Assembly (NCBI RefSeq): GCF_032397745.1
Contig: NZ_CP135921.1
Coordinates: 6,374,501 to 6,438,500, forward strand
Direction of reading: 5' to 3'
Origin: Bradyrhizobium prioriisuperbiae
Lineage (GTDB): Bacteria; Pseudomonadota; Alphaproteobacteria; Rhizobiales; Xanthobacteraceae
DNA: 64,000 bases
In this document: positions 17,082 to 28,387 of the stretch, piece after piece
How the letters are laid out: every line of letters begins with the position of its first letter
How positions within the stretch are numbered: the stretch's first letter is position 1
Made by a program: the position numbers and the translations under genes
The notes under the pieces: model-generated
What the model saw: only the letters and a program-made list of their open reading frames with translations
Databases searched by the model: none
Told to the model about the DNA's origin: nothing

Positions 17082-18594
17082 GCCGGTGGCAGGCTCGCGC
17101 GCACGCAAGTCCGCAGCGAGCGTTGCCGTCATCGACATCGGTTCGAACTCGGTTCGTCTCGTTGTTTATGAAGGCATGACGCGCAGCCTTTCGCCGATCT
17201 TCAACGAAAAGACGCTGTGCGGTCTCGGCCGCGAAGTGCAGACCACCGGACTGTTGGCATCCGACGCGGTGGAGAAGGCGCTGGCGTCACTGCGCCGCTT
17301 TCGCGCGCTGTGCAAGGTGATGAAGGTCGGGCGGGTCTATGCGATCGCCACCGCGGCGTGTCGTGATGCGAGCAATGGCCCTGAGTTCATCGCCAAGGCC
17401 GAACGCCTCTGCGGCGCGCAGATCGAAATCCTGTCCGGCCCGCGCGAAGCGCGGCTGTCGGCGCTCGGTGTCATCTCCGGTGTCTACAAGCCCGACGGCA
17501 TTGTCGGCGATCTCGGCGGCGGCTCGCTGGAATTGATCGACGTGCGCGGCAGCCGCGTCGGCAGCGGATTGACGCTGCCGCTCGGCGGCCTGGCGCTGCA
17601 GGACACCTCGCAGAAATCGCTGAAGCGCGCCGAACGCATCGTCAAGGCCGAACTCACCGGGGTGACGCAATTGACCGCCGGCCGTGGCCGCACGTTTTAC
17701 GCGGTCGGAGGCACGTGGCGGGCGCTGGCGCGAATCCACATCATCCAGAGCGGCTATCCGCTGCGCATCATGCACGGCTACAGCATCTCGGCCGTGGAAG
17801 CGCTCGATTTCGTGGCGCGATTGCGACGTCTCGCCGCCGCCGACATGCTGGCGGATATCGAGACCGTGGCAGATGCACGCCGCCCGCTGCTGACCTATGC
17901 GGCGCTGGTTCTCGAATACATCCTGCGCATCGCCAAGCCCAGGACCATCGTGTTCTCCACCTACGGCGTGCGCGAGGGATTGCTGTATGAGAAGCTGTCC
18001 GCGGAACAGCGCAGCCAGGACGGGCTGATCACGACGGCACGGACCCTGAACCAGTTGCGATCACGGTCGCCGCGCCATGCCGAGGATCTGATCGGCTGGA
18101 GCGATCGCCTGATCAAGGTTGCCAAGGTACGGGAGACCGAGGAAGAGCGCCGGCTGCGGCATGCCGCGTGCCTGTTGTCCGACATCGGCTGGCGCGCGCA
18201 TCCCGATCATCGCGGCGAGCAGACCATGAGCCTGATCACCAACGGACATTTCGGTGCGATCAGCCACCAAGGGCGCATATTTCTCGCGCTGGCGATCTAC
18301 TATCGTTACGCCGGGCTCAACGTGGAAAACGAAGCGCCGGAAGCGGTCCGCGCGCTGGTGACCCCGCACATGCTGGAGCGGGCGCGGGTGCTGGGAGCGA
18401 TCTTTCGCGTGGCGTATCTCGTCTCGGCGGCACAGCCGGGCCTGCTGCCGGCGACGCATTTCCGCAGCCAGGGCCGCAAGCTGCAGCTGATCTTCGAGCC
18501 CAAGGCGGCCGATCTCGTCGCCGACCGGGTCAACAACCGCTTCAAGCAATTGGCGCGGCTGATCGGGCGCTCGGGATCGATCGTCCGGAAATAG
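17008..18594 (+). CDS. ppx: Exopolyphosphatase (Ppx/GppA family)
   Basis: A 528-residue protein with a GTG start overlapping the end of ppk1. The ASKHA fold motifs are clear: [18 protein letters not shown] (phosphate 1), [11 protein letters not shown], and [13 protein letters not shown] (phosphate 2). The C-terminal half is a helical HD-type domain. It removes terminal phosphates from polyphosphate (or pppGpp), opposing PPK1, and the overlap suggests translational coupling of the opposing pair. The first ~35 residues are a basic, Ser/Arg-rich extension ([20 protein letters not shown]) without homology; a later start is possible. Confidence 0.93.
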   Translation: MESPSKNLRHAASRAARSASHSRRKPVAGSRARKSAASVAVIDIGSNSVRLVVYEGMTRSLSPIFNEKTLCGLGREVQTTGLLASDAVEKALASLRRFRALCKVMKVGRVYAIATAACRDASNGPEFIAKAERLCGAQIEILSGPREARLSALGVISGVYKPDGIVGDLGGGSLELIDVRGSRVGSGLTLPLGGLALQDTSQKSLKRAERIVKAELTGVTQLTAGRGRTFYAVGGTWRALARIHIIQSGYPLRIMHGYSISAVEALDFVARLRRLAAADMLADIETVADARRPLLTYAALVLEYILRIAKPRTIVFSTYGVREGLLYEKLSAEQRSQDGLITTARTLNQLRSRSPRHAEDLIGWSDRLIKVAKVRETEEERRLRHAACLLSDIGWRAHPDHRGEQTMSLITNGHFGAISHQGRIFLALAIYYRYAGLNVENEAPEAVRALVTPHMLERARVLGAIFRVAYLVSAAQPGLLPATHFRSQGRKLQLIFEPKAADLVADRVNNRFKQLARLIGRSGSIVRK

Positions 18595-18641
18595 GACGCC
18601 GCTTCGCATACGTTCGATCGCTGATCGCCGGGAGGATGACC

Positions 18642-19103
18642 ATGCCCAAGATCGACCTCGCCGCCGTGCCGAAACGCCAGGGATCGGGGTACCCGCCGCC
18701 ATTCGACGCCGCTTGTACTGAGCGCGTGCGGCAGCGGCTGGGCAATGCGGGCGGGTTGACCGATGTCGGGATCAATCTCATGCACCTGCCGCCGGGCAAC
18801 TGGTCGAGCCAGCGCCATTGGCATTCGGAGGAAGACGAATTCGTCTACGTGATCGAAGGCGAAGTGACGCTGATCGAAGACGACGGGGAGACGGTGCTGC
18901 GCGCCGGCGACTGTGCGGCCTTTCCGAAAAACTCCGGCAACGGCCATCACATGATCAACAAATCGGACGCGATGGCGATTTATCTTGAGGTCGGCACGCG
19001 CTCGCCCATCGACATGATCACCTGCTCCGACATCGACATGATGAGCTCCAGCACTGACGGCCGGTTCGTGCACAAAGATGGCGCGCCCTATAGCGAGGGC
19101 TGA
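18642..19103 (+). CDS. Single-domain cupin protein
   Basis: A 153-residue protein. The cupin motif 1, RHWHSEEDEFVYVIEGE, has the two histidines and glutamate that usually hold a metal; motif 2 is DCAAFPKNSGNGHHMIN. ATG 18642 is chosen over 18636 because the GGAGG at 18631-18635 is 6 bp upstream. About 50 bp after ppx, possibly the same transcript. Family members include sugar isomerases and dioxygenases, but no specific subfamily is recognised. Confidence 0.8.
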   Translation: MPKIDLAAVPKRQGSGYPPPFDAACTERVRQRLGNAGGLTDVGINLMHLPPGNWSSQRHWHSEEDEFVYVIEGEVTLIEDDGETVLRAGDCAAFPKNSGNGHHMINKSDAMAIYLEVGTRSPIDMITCSDIDMMSSSTDGRFVHKDGAPYSEG

Positions 19104-19126
19104 AGTCTTCCCGGCGTTTTCGGTTG

Positions 19127-19145
19127 TGATCCGGTGGCCGGATCA
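19127..19145. terminator. Convergent-gap hairpin
   Basis: TGATCCGG-tgg-CCGGATCA, 8 perfect pairs, between the cupin gene and rnd. It includes the rnd stop codon. No T run. Confidence 0.45.
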
Positions 19146-20291
19146 GTCCCGATTGATCGGGACCACGCGGCCCTTGTTGATCGCAAGCGCAAGCCGGCCG
19201 TGTTTCAGCCCGAGCGCGTCATTGCCGAACAGCTCCCGCCGCCAGCCGTGCAGGGCCGCCACCTCTGCCGCGTCATCGCCGGCGATCTGCTCGAGATCGT
19301 CCACCGTCGCGATCACCTTGGAAGCGACGCCGTGGCGTTCCGAGGTCATCCGCAACAGCACCTTCAGCAGCTCGACGATGGCCGAGGTGTTGGCGTTGCC
19401 GCGAGGCTTGTCCAGTTTGGGCAGGGTGTGCGGATCGCGTGCCAGCCCGCGCTGAACCGCGGCCAGGATGTCCTGTCCCCATTTCGAGCGCTCGAAGCCT
19501 TTCGGCAGCGAGCGCAGGTTCGCCAGCCGCTCCAGCGTGGTCGGCGCGTGGGTGACGATGTCACCGATGGCATCGTCCTTCAGCACGCGCGAGCGCGGCA
19601 CGTCGCGGCTTTGCGCTTCCTGCTCGCGCCAGGCCGCGACTTCCATCAGCACGGCGAGTTCTTTCGGCTTGCGCACCCGGGTCTTCAGCCGCTCCCAGGC
19701 CCGCTCGGGATGGAAGTCGTAGGTGTTCGGCGAGGTCAGGATTTCCATTTCCTCGCTGACCCAGTCGTTGCGGTCGCGCTTTTTCAGGTCGGCGTCGAGG
19801 GCGGCAAACACATCGCGCAAATGGGTGACGTCGGAGACGGCGTAGTGCAACTGCTCGTCGGTCAACGGCCGGCGCGACCAGTCGGTGAAGCGGTGGGTCT
19901 TGTCCGGCCGGTGGCCGGTGATGCGCTCGACCAGGGCGTCGTAGGCGATGCTGTCGCCATAGCCCAGCACCATGGCGGCGACCTGGGTATCGAACACCGG
20001 GTGGGGAACGATACCGGCCCGGTGCCAGATGATTTCGATGTCCTGGCGGGCGGCGTGGAAGACCTTCAGGACCTTTTCATTGCCCATCAGGGCAAAAAAC
20101 GACGCGAGGTCGATGCCCTCCGCCAGGGTGTCGATAACGACCGCCTCATCCGGGCTCGCCATCTGGACCACGCAGAGCAGCGGATAATAGGTCGTTTCAC
20201 GCAAAAATTCGGTGTCGACGGTGATGACGGGGTGGTCGGCGAGGCGAGCACAGGCGGCTTCAAGGTCGGCAGTTGTGGTAATCAGCTTCAT
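19143..20291 (-). CDS. rnd: Ribonuclease D
   Basis: A 382-residue 3'-5' exoribonuclease that trims tRNA and other small RNAs. DEDD motifs: VDTEFLRE (exo I), [17 protein letters not shown] (exo II) and [13 protein letters not shown] (exo III). Two HRDC-like helical regions fill the C-terminal half. ATG 20291 ([17 protein letters not shown]) is the natural start; an upstream extension to 20387 is Lys-rich and not conserved-looking. Divergent from aspS with a 209-bp gap. Confidence 0.95.
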   Translation of the reverse strand: MKLITTTADLEAACARLADHPVITVDTEFLRETTYYPLLCVVQMASPDEAVVIDTLAEGIDLASFFALMGNEKVLKVFHAARQDIEIIWHRAGIVPHPVFDTQVAAMVLGYGDSIAYDALVERITGHRPDKTHRFTDWSRRPLTDEQLHYAVSDVTHLRDVFAALDADLKKRDRNDWVSEEMEILTSPNTYDFHPERAWERLKTRVRKPKELAVLMEVAAWREQEAQSRDVPRSRVLKDDAIGDIVTHAPTTLERLANLRSLPKGFERSKWGQDILAAVQRGLARDPHTLPKLDKPRGNANTSAIVELLKVLLRMTSERHGVASKVIATVDDLEQIAGDDAAEVAALHGWRRELFGNDALGLKHGRLALAINKGRVVPINRD

Positions 20292-20500
20292 GAAGATGCT
20301 GCATAACCGTTCTTTTGGCGCTTGTCGCCCCGATTTGTGAGGATGACAGTGTTGTTTTTTCGAGCCTTTTCGCGTTTGCGAGAGCAAGATAACCCGCTCA
20401 AAACGCGCTGCATTTGGTTGCCGCGCGGGTCCGGCTCGGGTAAACCCGGTCGCTCAAAACCCAGCAGATTCACCATTTCGGCGGCTTAATCAGGATTTCC

Positions 20501-22273
20501 ATGCATCGCTATCGGTCCCACACCTGCGGCGCGCTCCGCGCCAGCCACATCGGCGAGACGGTTCGGCTCTCGGGCTGGTGCCACGTCATTCGCGACCATG
20601 GCGGCCTGCTGTTCATCGATCTGCGGGATCATTATGGCCTGACCCAGTGTGTCGTCGACCCCGATTCGGCGGCCTTCAAACTGGCCGAGACGCTGCGCTC
20701 GGAGTGGGTGGTCCGGATCGACGGCAATGTTCGCAAGCGCCCGGAGGGGACCGTCAACGCCGAATTGCCGACCGGCGAGGTCGAGATCTTCATCAGCGAG
20801 ATCGAGGTGCTGGGACCAGCCGGCACGCTACCGCTGCCTGTGGCGGGCGATCAGGAGTATCCCGAGGACATCCGGCTGAAGTACCGGTTCCTGGACCTGC
20901 GCCGGGAGCGGCTGCACCAGAACATCATGACCCGCGGCGGCATCATCGATTCGATGCGGCGGCGGATGAAGGAGACCGGCTTCTTTGAATTCCAGACCCC
21001 GATCCTGACGGCGTCGTCGCCGGAAGGGGCGCGGGACTTCCTGGTGCCGAGCCGTATCCACGCGGGCAAGTTCTATGCGCTGCCGCAGGCGCCGCAGCAG
21101 TACAAGCAGCTCTTGATGATGTCGGGCTTCGACCGCTACTTCCAGATCGCGCCGTGCTTCCGCGACGAAGACCCGCGCGCCGATCGTCTGCCCGGTGAAT
21201 TCTATCAGCTCGACGTGGAAATGAGCTTCGTCACCCAGGACGACGTCTTCGCGGCCATGGAGCCTGTGATCACAGGTGTGTTCGAGGACTTCGCCAAGGG
21301 CAAGCCGGTGACCAAAAACTGGCCACGCATCCCGTTTGCCGAAGCACTGCGCAAGTATGGCTCCGACAAGCCCGATCTGCGCAACCCGCTGGTGATGCAG
21401 AACGTCTCCGAGCAGTTCAAGGACTCGGGCTTCAAGGTGTTCGCGCGCATGCTCGAGGACACCAAGAACGAGGTCTGGGCCATCCCGGCGCCGGGCGGTG
21501 GTTCGCGTGCGTTCTGTGACCGGATGAATTCCTGGGCCCAGGGCGAAGGCCAGCCGGGCCTCGGCTACATCATGTGGCGCGAGGGCGGCGAGGGTGCGGG
21601 TCCGCTCGCCAACAACATCGGCGCCGAGCGTACCGCTGCGATTCGCGCCGCGCTCGACCTGAAGGAGGGCGATGCTGCGTTCTTTGTCGCCGGCGATCCA
21701 GAGAAATTCTGGAAGTTCGCGGGGCTTGCGCGCAACAAGCTCGGCGAAGAGCTCAATCTGACCGACAAGGACCGGTTTGAGCTGGCCTGGATCGTCGACT
21801 TCCCGATGTACGAGTACAACGAAGACGAGAAGAAGATCGATTTCTCGCACAATCCATTCTCGATGCCGCAGGGCGGCCTGGAAGCGCTGGAAACGCAGGA
21901 TCCGCTGACCATCAAGGCGTTCCAGTACGACATCGCCTGCAACGGGTATGAGATCGCGTCGGGCGGTATCCGCAACCATCGCCCCAATGCGATGGTGAAG
22001 GCGTTCGAGATCGCGGGCTATGGCGAGAAGGACGTCGTTGAACGGTTCGGCGGCATGTACCGGGCCTTCCAGTACGGCGCGCCGCCCCATGGTGGCATGG
22101 CAGCCGGTGTCGATCGCATTGTCATGCTGCTGTGCGGGACGAACAACCTGCGCGAGATCTCACTCTTCCCGATGAATCAGCGTGCTGAAGATCTGTTGAT
22201 GGGGGCGCCGTCGGACGTCACGCCGAAGCAGTTGCGCGAGTTGCATATTCGGCTCAATCTGACGGACACTTGA
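20501..22273 (+). CDS. aspS: Aspartyl-tRNA synthetase
   Basis: A 590-residue class II synthetase of the bacterial type. An N-terminal OB fold ([17 protein letters not shown], then [26 protein letters not shown]) binds the anticodon. Class II motif 2 is [19 protein letters not shown] and motif 3 is GIDR-like ([15 protein letters not shown]). A GAD insertion lies between. Most alphaproteobacteria use a non-discriminating AspRS with the GatCAB amidotransferase; which type this is cannot be settled by eye. AGGA ribosome site upstream. Confidence 0.97.
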   Translation: MHRYRSHTCGALRASHIGETVRLSGWCHVIRDHGGLLFIDLRDHYGLTQCVVDPDSAAFKLAETLRSEWVVRIDGNVRKRPEGTVNAELPTGEVEIFISEIEVLGPAGTLPLPVAGDQEYPEDIRLKYRFLDLRRERLHQNIMTRGGIIDSMRRRMKETGFFEFQTPILTASSPEGARDFLVPSRIHAGKFYALPQAPQQYKQLLMMSGFDRYFQIAPCFRDEDPRADRLPGEFYQLDVEMSFVTQDDVFAAMEPVITGVFEDFAKGKPVTKNWPRIPFAEALRKYGSDKPDLRNPLVMQNVSEQFKDSGFKVFARMLEDTKNEVWAIPAPGGGSRAFCDRMNSWAQGEGQPGLGYIMWREGGEGAGPLANNIGAERTAAIRAALDLKEGDAAFFVAGDPEKFWKFAGLARNKLGEELNLTDKDRFELAWIVDFPMYEYNEDEKKIDFSHNPFSMPQGGLEALETQDPLTIKAFQYDIACNGYEIASGGIRNHRPNAMVKAFEIAGYGEKDVVERFGGMYRAFQYGAPPHGGMAAGVDRIVMLLCGTNNLREISLFPMNQRAEDLLMGAPSDVTPKQLRELHIRLNLTDT

Positions 22274-22327
22274 GTCAATTGGGGTGGATCTCGGGGCTAG
22301 TGTGAACCGGGTGTTTAAGAGCGTGGG

Positions 22328-22349
22328 TGCGGGCCGCAGGCCCGCATTT
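22328..22349 (+). terminator. Hairpin after aspS
   Basis: TGCGGGCC-gca-GGCCCGCA followed by TTTG, about 55 bp after the stop codon. The T run is short. Confidence 0.45.
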
Positions 22350-22436
22350 GCAACTGAATTGCCGAATGGCAATCACATGAATTTGGCTTTGGCTTTGGTT
22401 TGACAAGGCCTTGGGTGGAAGCGTCGGAGAACATGT

Positions 22437-24746
22437 ATGGCGTCGTCTATTTCTGAAGATCTTCGTGCAGCCGCGCTTGCCTACCACCGCCTTCCACGCC
22501 CCGGTAAGCTGGAGATCCAGCCGATCAAGCCGCTGGCCAACCAGCGCGACCTGGCGCTGGCCTATTCACCCGGCGTGGCCGCGGCCTGTGAAGTCATTGC
22601 CCAGGATCCAGGCGAAGCGGCGACCCTGACCAGCCGCGCCAACCTGGTGGCGGTCGTGTCCAACGGCACCGCGGTGCTTGGGCTTGGCAACATCGGTCCG
22701 CTGGCGTCGAAGCCGGTGATGGAGGGCAAGGCGGTCCTGTTCAAGAAATTCGCCAACATCGATGTGTTCGACATCGAGATCGCGGCGAACACGGTCGAGC
22801 GCGTGGTGGAAACCGTCGCCGCGCTGGAGCCGACCTTCGGCGGCATCAATCTGGAAGACATCCGCGCGCCCGAGTGCTTCGAGATCGAGGCCCAGCTCAA
22901 GGAGCGCATGAAGATCCCGGTGTTCCATGACGACCAGCATGGCACCGCCATCATCGTCTGCGCGGCCGTGCGCAATGCGCTGGTGCTGAACGGCAAGAAG
23001 CTGGAGGATGTGAAGATCGTCACGTCCGGGGCGGGGGCTGCTGCGCTCGCGTGCCTCAATCTGCTGGTGTGGATGGGCGCCAAGCGCCAGAACATCTGGG
23101 TCAACGACATCGACGGCCTGGTTCATGAAGGCCGCAACGAGAACATGGACCGATGGAAATCGATCTATGCCCAGAAGACCGACAAGCGGAAGCTCGCCGA
23201 TGTGATCGGCGGCGCCGATATCTTTCTCGGACTGTCTGCTCCCAATGTGCTGACCAAGGAGATGGTGGCGCAGATGGCGGACAAGCCGCTGGTGCTGGCG
23301 CTCGCCAATCCGACCCCGGAGATCATGCCCGAGGACGCCCGCTCGGTGCGGCCGGACGCGATGATCTGCACCGGACGCTCGGACTTCCCCAACCAGGTCA
23401 ACAACGTTCTGTGTTTCCCGTTCATCTTCCGCGGCGCGCTGGATGTCGGCGCCACCGCCATCAACGAAGAGATGAAACGCGCGGCGGTGGATGCCATCGC
23501 CCAGCTCGCCCGCGAGGCGCCCTCGGATGTGGTGGCGCGCTCGGAGGGCAGTGACACCCAGGGCTTCGGTCCGGGCTCGCTGATCCCCAGCCCGTTCGAC
23601 CCGCGGCTGATCCTGCGGATCGCGCCAGCGGTGGCCAAGGCTGCGATGGAGTCCGGCGTCGCGACCCGCCCGATCCTGGATTTCGACGAGTACATCAGCA
23701 ATCTCGAACGCTTCACCTTCCGCTCCGGCCTGATCATGAAGCCGGTGTTCGCCAAGGCGAAGACCCAGCCGGTGCGTGTGATCTATGCCGAAGGCGAGGA
23801 CGAGCGCGTGCTGCGCGCGACCCAGGCGGTGCTGGAGGAGAAGCTTGCGCTGCCGATCCTGGTAGGGCGGCCGTCGGTGGTCGCGGCGCGCATCGAGCGT
23901 TTCGGCCTGTCGATCCGCGCCGGCCAGGACTTCCACCTGGTCAATCCGGAAGACGATCCGCGTTATCGCTCCTATGTGCAGAGCTACATCGACATCGCCG
24001 GCCGCAACGGCATCACGCCGGATGCGGCGCGCACGCTGGTGCGCACCAACAACACGGTGATCGCGGCGCTGGCGGTGATGCGTGGCGAGGCCGACGCGAT
24101 GATCTGCGGCGTCGAAGGCCGCTATATGAGCCATCTGCGGCATGTGCGGCAGATCGTTGGCTTCTGTCCGGGCGCCGATGATTTCTCCGCGCTGGCGCTG
24201 CTGATCACCAGCAAGGGACCGTATTTCATCGCCGACACCCAGGTTCGCGCTGATCCGACGGCGCCGGAGCTGGCCGAGATGGCGGCGCAGGCCGCGCTGC
24301 ACGTGCAGCGCTTCGGGCTGAAGCCGAAGATCGCCTTCCTGTCGCACTCGGACTTCGGCAGCCACGACAGCACCTCGTCGCAGAAGATGCGCGAGGCCGC
24401 GCGGCTCTTGGCCGACAAGCATCCGGAGATCGAGTCGGACGGTGAGATGCAGGGTGACTCGGCGCTGTCGCAGATGACCCGGCAAAGCGTGCTGCCGCAT
24501 TCGCGGCTGGAGGGCGTGGCCAACGTGCTGATCATGCCCAACCTGGATTCGGCCAATATCGCCTACCAGATGATCAAGATGCTGGCGGACGCGTTGCCGG
24601 TCGGACCGATCCTGATTGGCCCGTCGCGGCCGGCGCACATTCTCACGCCGTCGGTGACGGCGCGGGGCGTGCTGAACATGACGGCGGTCGCCGTGGTGGA
24701 GGCCCAGGAGAAGGCGAGCCGGCAGCAGCCAAACCTGTTCGCCTAA
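22437..24746 (+). CDS. maeB: NADP-dependent malic enzyme (MaeB type, with phosphotransacetylase-like domain)
   Basis: A 769-residue two-domain enzyme, the length of rhizobial TME/MaeB. The N-terminal ~430 residues are malic enzyme: [54 protein letters not shown]. The C-terminal ~320 residues resemble phosphate acetyltransferase ([20 protein letters not shown]; the end [20 protein letters not shown]) and act as a regulatory domain in characterised members. Converts malate to pyruvate and CO2 while making NADPH. ATG 22437 has a GGAG site. Confidence 0.96.
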   Translation: MASSISEDLRAAALAYHRLPRPGKLEIQPIKPLANQRDLALAYSPGVAAACEVIAQDPGEAATLTSRANLVAVVSNGTAVLGLGNIGPLASKPVMEGKAVLFKKFANIDVFDIEIAANTVERVVETVAALEPTFGGINLEDIRAPECFEIEAQLKERMKIPVFHDDQHGTAIIVCAAVRNALVLNGKKLEDVKIVTSGAGAAALACLNLLVWMGAKRQNIWVNDIDGLVHEGRNENMDRWKSIYAQKTDKRKLADVIGGADIFLGLSAPNVLTKEMVAQMADKPLVLALANPTPEIMPEDARSVRPDAMICTGRSDFPNQVNNVLCFPFIFRGALDVGATAINEEMKRAAVDAIAQLAREAPSDVVARSEGSDTQGFGPGSLIPSPFDPRLILRIAPAVAKAAMESGVATRPILDFDEYISNLERFTFRSGLIMKPVFAKAKTQPVRVIYAEGEDERVLRATQAVLEEKLALPILVGRPSVVAARIERFGLSIRAGQDFHLVNPEDDPRYRSYVQSYIDIAGRNGITPDAARTLVRTNNTVIAALAVMRGEADAMICGVEGRYMSHLRHVRQIVGFCPGADDFSALALLITSKGPYFIADTQVRADPTAPELAEMAAQAALHVQRFGLKPKIAFLSHSDFGSHDSTSSQKMREAARLLADKHPEIESDGEMQGDSALSQMTRQSVLPHSRLEGVANVLIMPNLDSANIAYQMIKMLADALPVGPILIGPSRPAHILTPSVTARGVLNMTAVAVVEAQEKASRQQPNLFA

Positions 24747-24833
24747 TCGTGTTTTCGAGCGACGTGGATAGGGAGTTCGCGCGTTAGATTTCAAGTCGTC
24801 CTTGTATTGTCATAGCAGTCCAGTGGGGCCAGC

Positions 24834-25283
24834 ATGCTTGTCGTCGGTCGTATTCTTTTCGCGGTGTTGTTCGTGGTTTCCGGAGTCCGCAAGCTGATGG
24901 ACATCCCGGGGGTTGCCCAAGGTATCACCGACAAGGTTGCGATTCCCGCGATGCTTTCGGCCTACACGGGTCAGCTGGAAACCGCGCTCGGCATGCCGAT
25001 TGGACAACAACTCGCGATTGCTGCGGGAGCCATCGAGATCATCTGCGGCTTGATGATCGCCCTGAATTTCGGTTCGCGGTTCTTCGCCATTGTGCTGGCG
25101 CTGTTTGTCGCGGTAGTGACGTTCTACTATCACAATTTCTGGGACATGAGCGGCGCGGATTTTCTCAACAACATGACCCAGGCGCTGAAGAACCTGTCCT
25201 TGATCGGCGCGCTGCTGATCATCGCCGGCTATCCGAAGCCGTTCCAGGCGGAAGCCGCGGCGGCCTACGACGATCGCCACTGA
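24834..25283 (+). CDS. DoxX family membrane protein
   Basis: A 149-residue protein with four predicted hydrophobic segments, beginning LVVGRILFAVLFVVSGVRKL, the DoxX family opening. It contains FYYHNFWDM and ends after a short polar tail. DoxX proteins are linked to quinone or respiratory functions and redox stress, but the role here is not known. Stands alone between maeB and a convergent reductase. Confidence 0.8.
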   Translation: MLVVGRILFAVLFVVSGVRKLMDIPGVAQGITDKVAIPAMLSAYTGQLETALGMPIGQQLAIAAGAIEIICGLMIALNFGSRFFAIVLALFVAVVTFYYHNFWDMSGADFLNNMTQALKNLSLIGALLIIAGYPKPFQAEAAAAYDDRH

Positions 25284-25314
25284 CGGGCTGCGCGCTACTA
25301 TTTGTGTGATGCCG

Positions 25315-25881
25315 TCAGTCTGAAGCGCCGGGCCTGCGCCATGCGGTGACGGTGACCTGCTGCTGCGCGTCCAGCGTCCGCTGTTCAGCTGCATGCAGCC
25401 CCGAGGCTTGCAGGATGGCCTCGGGCGAACGCTCCGGCACGCCGGGAAACGCGCCCACGCCGCCGGGCAGGTGGACGCGCGGGGCCTGCGACAGCCAGAA
25501 CGTGTCGTAGCGTCCCAGGAACATCGCAAACACGCGAGGGCCGCCGATGATGGCGGCTATACCCTTGTCAACGCCGGCCGCGTCGCAGGCGTTTTCGAAC
25601 GATGCTCCGGCTGGATTCCACAGCGTGGCTTTCGGATTGTCGGGGGCGGGCGCGATCGATGCGATCGATCGGGTCAGGATGAGCCGGGTCCGGTGCGGCG
25701 AGTTCGGCTGATCCTCGAATGAATCGCGTCCGTGCACGACCAGGTCGACACGGTCGAGGGCGGAACTGAAGAAACGAAGATCGCCCTCGAACTTCAAGGT
25801 ATTCGGCATCACGTGAGCCGCATTGGCCAGCATGCCGTCGGCGGAAACGATGACATAACCCTCGATACGCAACATCGTCAT
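25315..25881 (-). CDS. Dihydrofolate reductase-like (RibD C-terminal) protein
   Basis: A 188-residue protein from ATG 25881, starting with a MLRIEGYVIVSADGMLAN strand-loop typical of the DHFR/RibD fold. IIGGPRVFAMFL is the nucleotide-binding GG motif. Family members reduce pterin or pyrimidine-type substrates with NADPH. No clear partner nearby, so the true substrate is unknown. The 5' gene end faces a short gap to a deacetylase on the same strand. Confidence 0.7.
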   Translation of the reverse strand: MTMLRIEGYVIVSADGMLANAAHVMPNTLKFEGDLRFFSSALDRVDLVVHGRDSFEDQPNSPHRTRLILTRSIASIAPAPDNPKATLWNPAGASFENACDAAGVDKGIAAIIGGPRVFAMFLGRYDTFWLSQAPRVHLPGGVGAFPGVPERSPEAILQASGLHAAEQRTLDAQQQVTVTAWRRPGASD

Positions 25882-25916
25882 CACGACAACCCGGCAATCA
25901 ACGCGATAAGAATAAT

Positions 25917-26861
25917 CTATTCAGAAATGGTCTGCACCACGCTCGAGACCGGCTTGCTACTCATGGTCGGAAGCTTGGTGTCCTTTTGCAGGGCTTCGTC
26001 GTAGCTCGCGATGGTGTGTACGGGGGCCTTGGCTTTGATCTGCACCACCTTGTAGCCGCCGGCTTTCAGTTTGCGCAGCAGCGCCGGCAGCGCTTCGGCC
26101 GTATGCTTCTGGAAATCGTGCATCAGGATGATGCCTTTGCCCAGCTTGTCGATCTTGGTCATGACGGTGGTGATGATCTTGTCCGGCGTCGCTCCTCGCC
26201 TGAAATCGAAGGAGTCGACGTCACACGACCAGATGCCGATATTGCGCTCGCCGAGATAGCTCACCATTGCCGGTGGATGCTGCAAGGCCGGAAAACGGAA
26301 AAACGGCGAGGGCGGTGCGCCAAGCGCCCAGCGCACGGCGCTGAAACCCTTTTCAATTTCCTCCTTGGCGGCATCGTCGGTCATGCCTTTGCGGGTCAGC
26401 ACGGCGTGCGACCATGTGTGTGCGCCGACGGTGTGCCCCTGCGCCGCCACCTGCTTGAGGATTTCAGGATGGTAGGTGGCGTGCTTGCCGATCGGGAAGA
26501 ACAGCCCCTTGGTGCATTCGTCAGCCAGCGCCTTGAGCACGGCAGGTGTATTCACCGGCCACGGACCGTCGTCGAAGGTCAACACCACTTCCTTGTCGCG
26601 CAGGAAGTCGAGCTGCTTGAAATGCTCGAAGCCGAAACCGGGGCCGCCGGTCGTATCGATCTGGACCACGCGCGCCACGCCCAATGCATCCGGATTGCCG
26701 CAGCTGGTTTTGTCCGCGGCGGGGGGAGGGGCGGCAGGAGCTGGAGCGGGGGCCGCTTGCGGCGCTGAGGTCGGTGGACGAGCCGGCGTTTGCGACCAAG
26801 CCGCCGTGAAAGCCAACACTGACACAGCACTCGCGAACATCAGGCCTGTCGTAATCCGCAT
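25917..26861 (-). CDS. Polysaccharide deacetylase (NodB homology), secreted
   Basis: A 314-residue protein from ATG 26861 with a GGGGAG ribosome site. A signal peptide (MRITTGLMFASAVSVLAFTA...) precedes an Ala/Pro linker. The NodB domain follows with the family motifs: LTFDDGPWPVN (catalytic/metal Asp pair) and HTVGAHTWSHA (two zinc histidines). Carbohydrate esterase family 4 enzymes remove acetyl groups from chitin, peptidoglycan or other glycans. A peptidoglycan or exopolysaccharide role is likely in the periplasm. Divergent from the acyltransferase at 27060. Confidence 0.88.
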   Translation of the reverse strand: MRITTGLMFASAVSVLAFTAAWSQTPARPPTSAPQAAPAPAPAAPPPAADKTSCGNPDALGVARVVQIDTTGGPGFGFEHFKQLDFLRDKEVVLTFDDGPWPVNTPAVLKALADECTKGLFFPIGKHATYHPEILKQVAAQGHTVGAHTWSHAVLTRKGMTDDAAKEEIEKGFSAVRWALGAPPSPFFRFPALQHPPAMVSYLGERNIGIWSCDVDSFDFRRGATPDKIITTVMTKIDKLGKGIILMHDFQKHTAEALPALLRKLKAGGYKVVQIKAKAPVHTIASYDEALQKDTKLPTMSSKPVSSVVQTISE

Positions 26862-27059
26862 CGAACTCCCCGCCGGTTGTAGAGCAAGATTTTCTGGACG
26901 CTTTTGTCGCGGCCGCGTTGCCGCAGGCCATATCCTAGTGTAGGCGCGGCTGAGTCGCCACGGCCCGGCTGTGGACGTACGGCGCGGCGTCACACGTTTG
27001 CAATGATGATTGTGCTAGCCGCGTGAATTCGGCCGGATCGGCCCGAAGGGAAGAGTTCC

Positions 27060-27701
27060 ATGCAGCAGCCAGTTCCAGCGCGCCCCAAGATTGCCGAGAC
27101 CGTGATCGATCCCAGTGTGCGGTTGCGTGAAGCCAATATCGGCCGCTGCTGCGAGATTCTCCGCGACAGTGTCGTCGAATACACCGAGTTCGGCGACTTC
27201 TCGTATCTGGGCGAGGACTGCACCGTGGCCAATGCACGGATCGGCCGCTTTTGCGCCATCGCTGCACGGGTGCGTATCGGCGCGCCCAATCATCCGATCG
27301 ATCGTCCGTCGCTGCATCGCTTCACTTATTGTCCGGAGTATTATTCCGCCACCGCAAGCCGGGATCAGACGTTCTTTCAGAACCGGCGGGACGACCGTGT
27401 GACCATCGGCCACGATGTCTGGATCGGGCATGCGGTGATTGTGCTGCCGGGCGTGACCGTCGGCGACGGCGCAGTGCTGGCGGCGGGGGCCGTGGTCTCG
27501 CGCGACGTCGAACCTTATACGGTGGTGGGCGGCGTGCCGGCGCGGCCGATCAAGGAGCGTTTCAATCGCGAGATCGCGGCCAAGCTGGCGCGGATCGCCT
27601 GGTGGGACTGGCCGTTCGAGACCATCCTGCAGCGCCTGCCGGAATTTCAGTCCGGCGATATCGAGGCATTTTGTGCCCGCTGGGAGTCCGTTGAAGTTTA
27701 G
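27060..27701 (+). CDS. Left-handed beta-helix acyltransferase, phosphonate-locus type
   Basis: A 213-residue hexapeptide-repeat transferase. The repeats begin near residue 55 ([17 protein letters not shown]). [11 protein letters not shown] and [20 protein letters not shown] are characteristic of the transferase family found in C-P lyase (phn) gene clusters. It ends [26 protein letters not shown]. No other phosphonate gene is visible here, so it may be an orphan acting on another substrate. AAGGGAAGAG precedes ATG 27060. Confidence 0.7.
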   Translation: MQQPVPARPKIAETVIDPSVRLREANIGRCCEILRDSVVEYTEFGDFSYLGEDCTVANARIGRFCAIAARVRIGAPNHPIDRPSLHRFTYCPEYYSATASRDQTFFQNRRDDRVTIGHDVWIGHAVIVLPGVTVGDGAVLAAGAVVSRDVEPYTVVGGVPARPIKERFNREIAAKLARIAWWDWPFETILQRLPEFQSGDIEAFCARWESVEV

Positions 27702-27729
27702 GCCGGACGCTTTTCTGAATGCGTTGGCA

Positions 27730-28317
27730 TCATGACGCGGCGAGGGCGCGGCCGATAGCGGTCTTGACGCGGGTGTCGGTGGGCTCGATGGCGGTGGCGA
27801 ACACGTCGGCGACGTGGCCATCACGGCCCACCAGGTACTTGTGAAAATTCCAGGCCGGCAAGTCTTTCGGCCGCTCCGTTGCCGCCCAGCGGTAGAACGG
27901 ATGAGCGCCGGCGCCGCGCACGATCGCTTTCGCCGTGATGGGAAACGTCACGCTATATTGCTGATGGGCGGTGCGGTCGATGTCGGCAACGTCACCGGGC
28001 TCCTGGCTGCCGAAATCGTTCGAGGGCACACCGATCACCATCAGGCCCTGGTTTTGAAACTCGGTCCATAACTGCTGCAGGCCGGTATATTGCGGCGTGT
28101 AGCCGCACAGCGACGCGGTGTTGACCACCAGGATCGGGCGGCCGGCGTAGTCGGCGAGCCGGATGTCGTTGCCATTCAGCGCCGGGAACGAAAAGCCGTA
28201 AGCGGTGATGCGGCTCATGCCGGCGGGCGAGGCCGTCTGTGCGAGGGCCGGATGGACAACGGCAGGCGCAACCGCCCCCGCGAGAGTGAGCATCAGAACC
28301 TGTCTGCGATCGACCAT
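27730..28317 (-). CDS. Glutathione peroxidase family protein, exported
   Basis: A 195-residue protein from ATG 28317 with GAGG upstream. An N-terminal export signal (MVDRRQVLMLTLAGAVAPAVV), RR-containing and so possibly Tat-type, precedes the thioredoxin-like fold. NTASLCGYTPQYTGLQ holds the peroxidatic Cys; cysteine, not selenocysteine, is used. VIGVPSNDFGSQEPG and WNFHKYLVGRDG are the other conserved blocks. Detoxifies peroxides in the envelope; such monomeric proteins often prefer thioredoxin over glutathione. Confidence 0.9.
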   Translation of the reverse strand: MVDRRQVLMLTLAGAVAPAVVHPALAQTASPAGMSRITAYGFSFPALNGNDIRLADYAGRPILVVNTASLCGYTPQYTGLQQLWTEFQNQGLMVIGVPSNDFGSQEPGDVADIDRTAHQQYSVTFPITAKAIVRGAGAHPFYRWAATERPKDLPAWNFHKYLVGRDGHVADVFATAIEPTDTRVKTAIGRALAAS

Positions 28318-28387
28318 GGTGACCCTCGCGCGCCGGATAATGTCGGACACTAACCGATCGCCGGTCCGGAAGAGGATCAAGTCCCCG

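Noticed and set aside
22566..24794. A 742-codon minus-strand ORF
   Set aside because: Shadow of maeB.
27730..28317. Selenoprotein glutathione peroxidase
   Set aside because: The peroxidatic residue is a normal Cys codon; no in-frame TGA.
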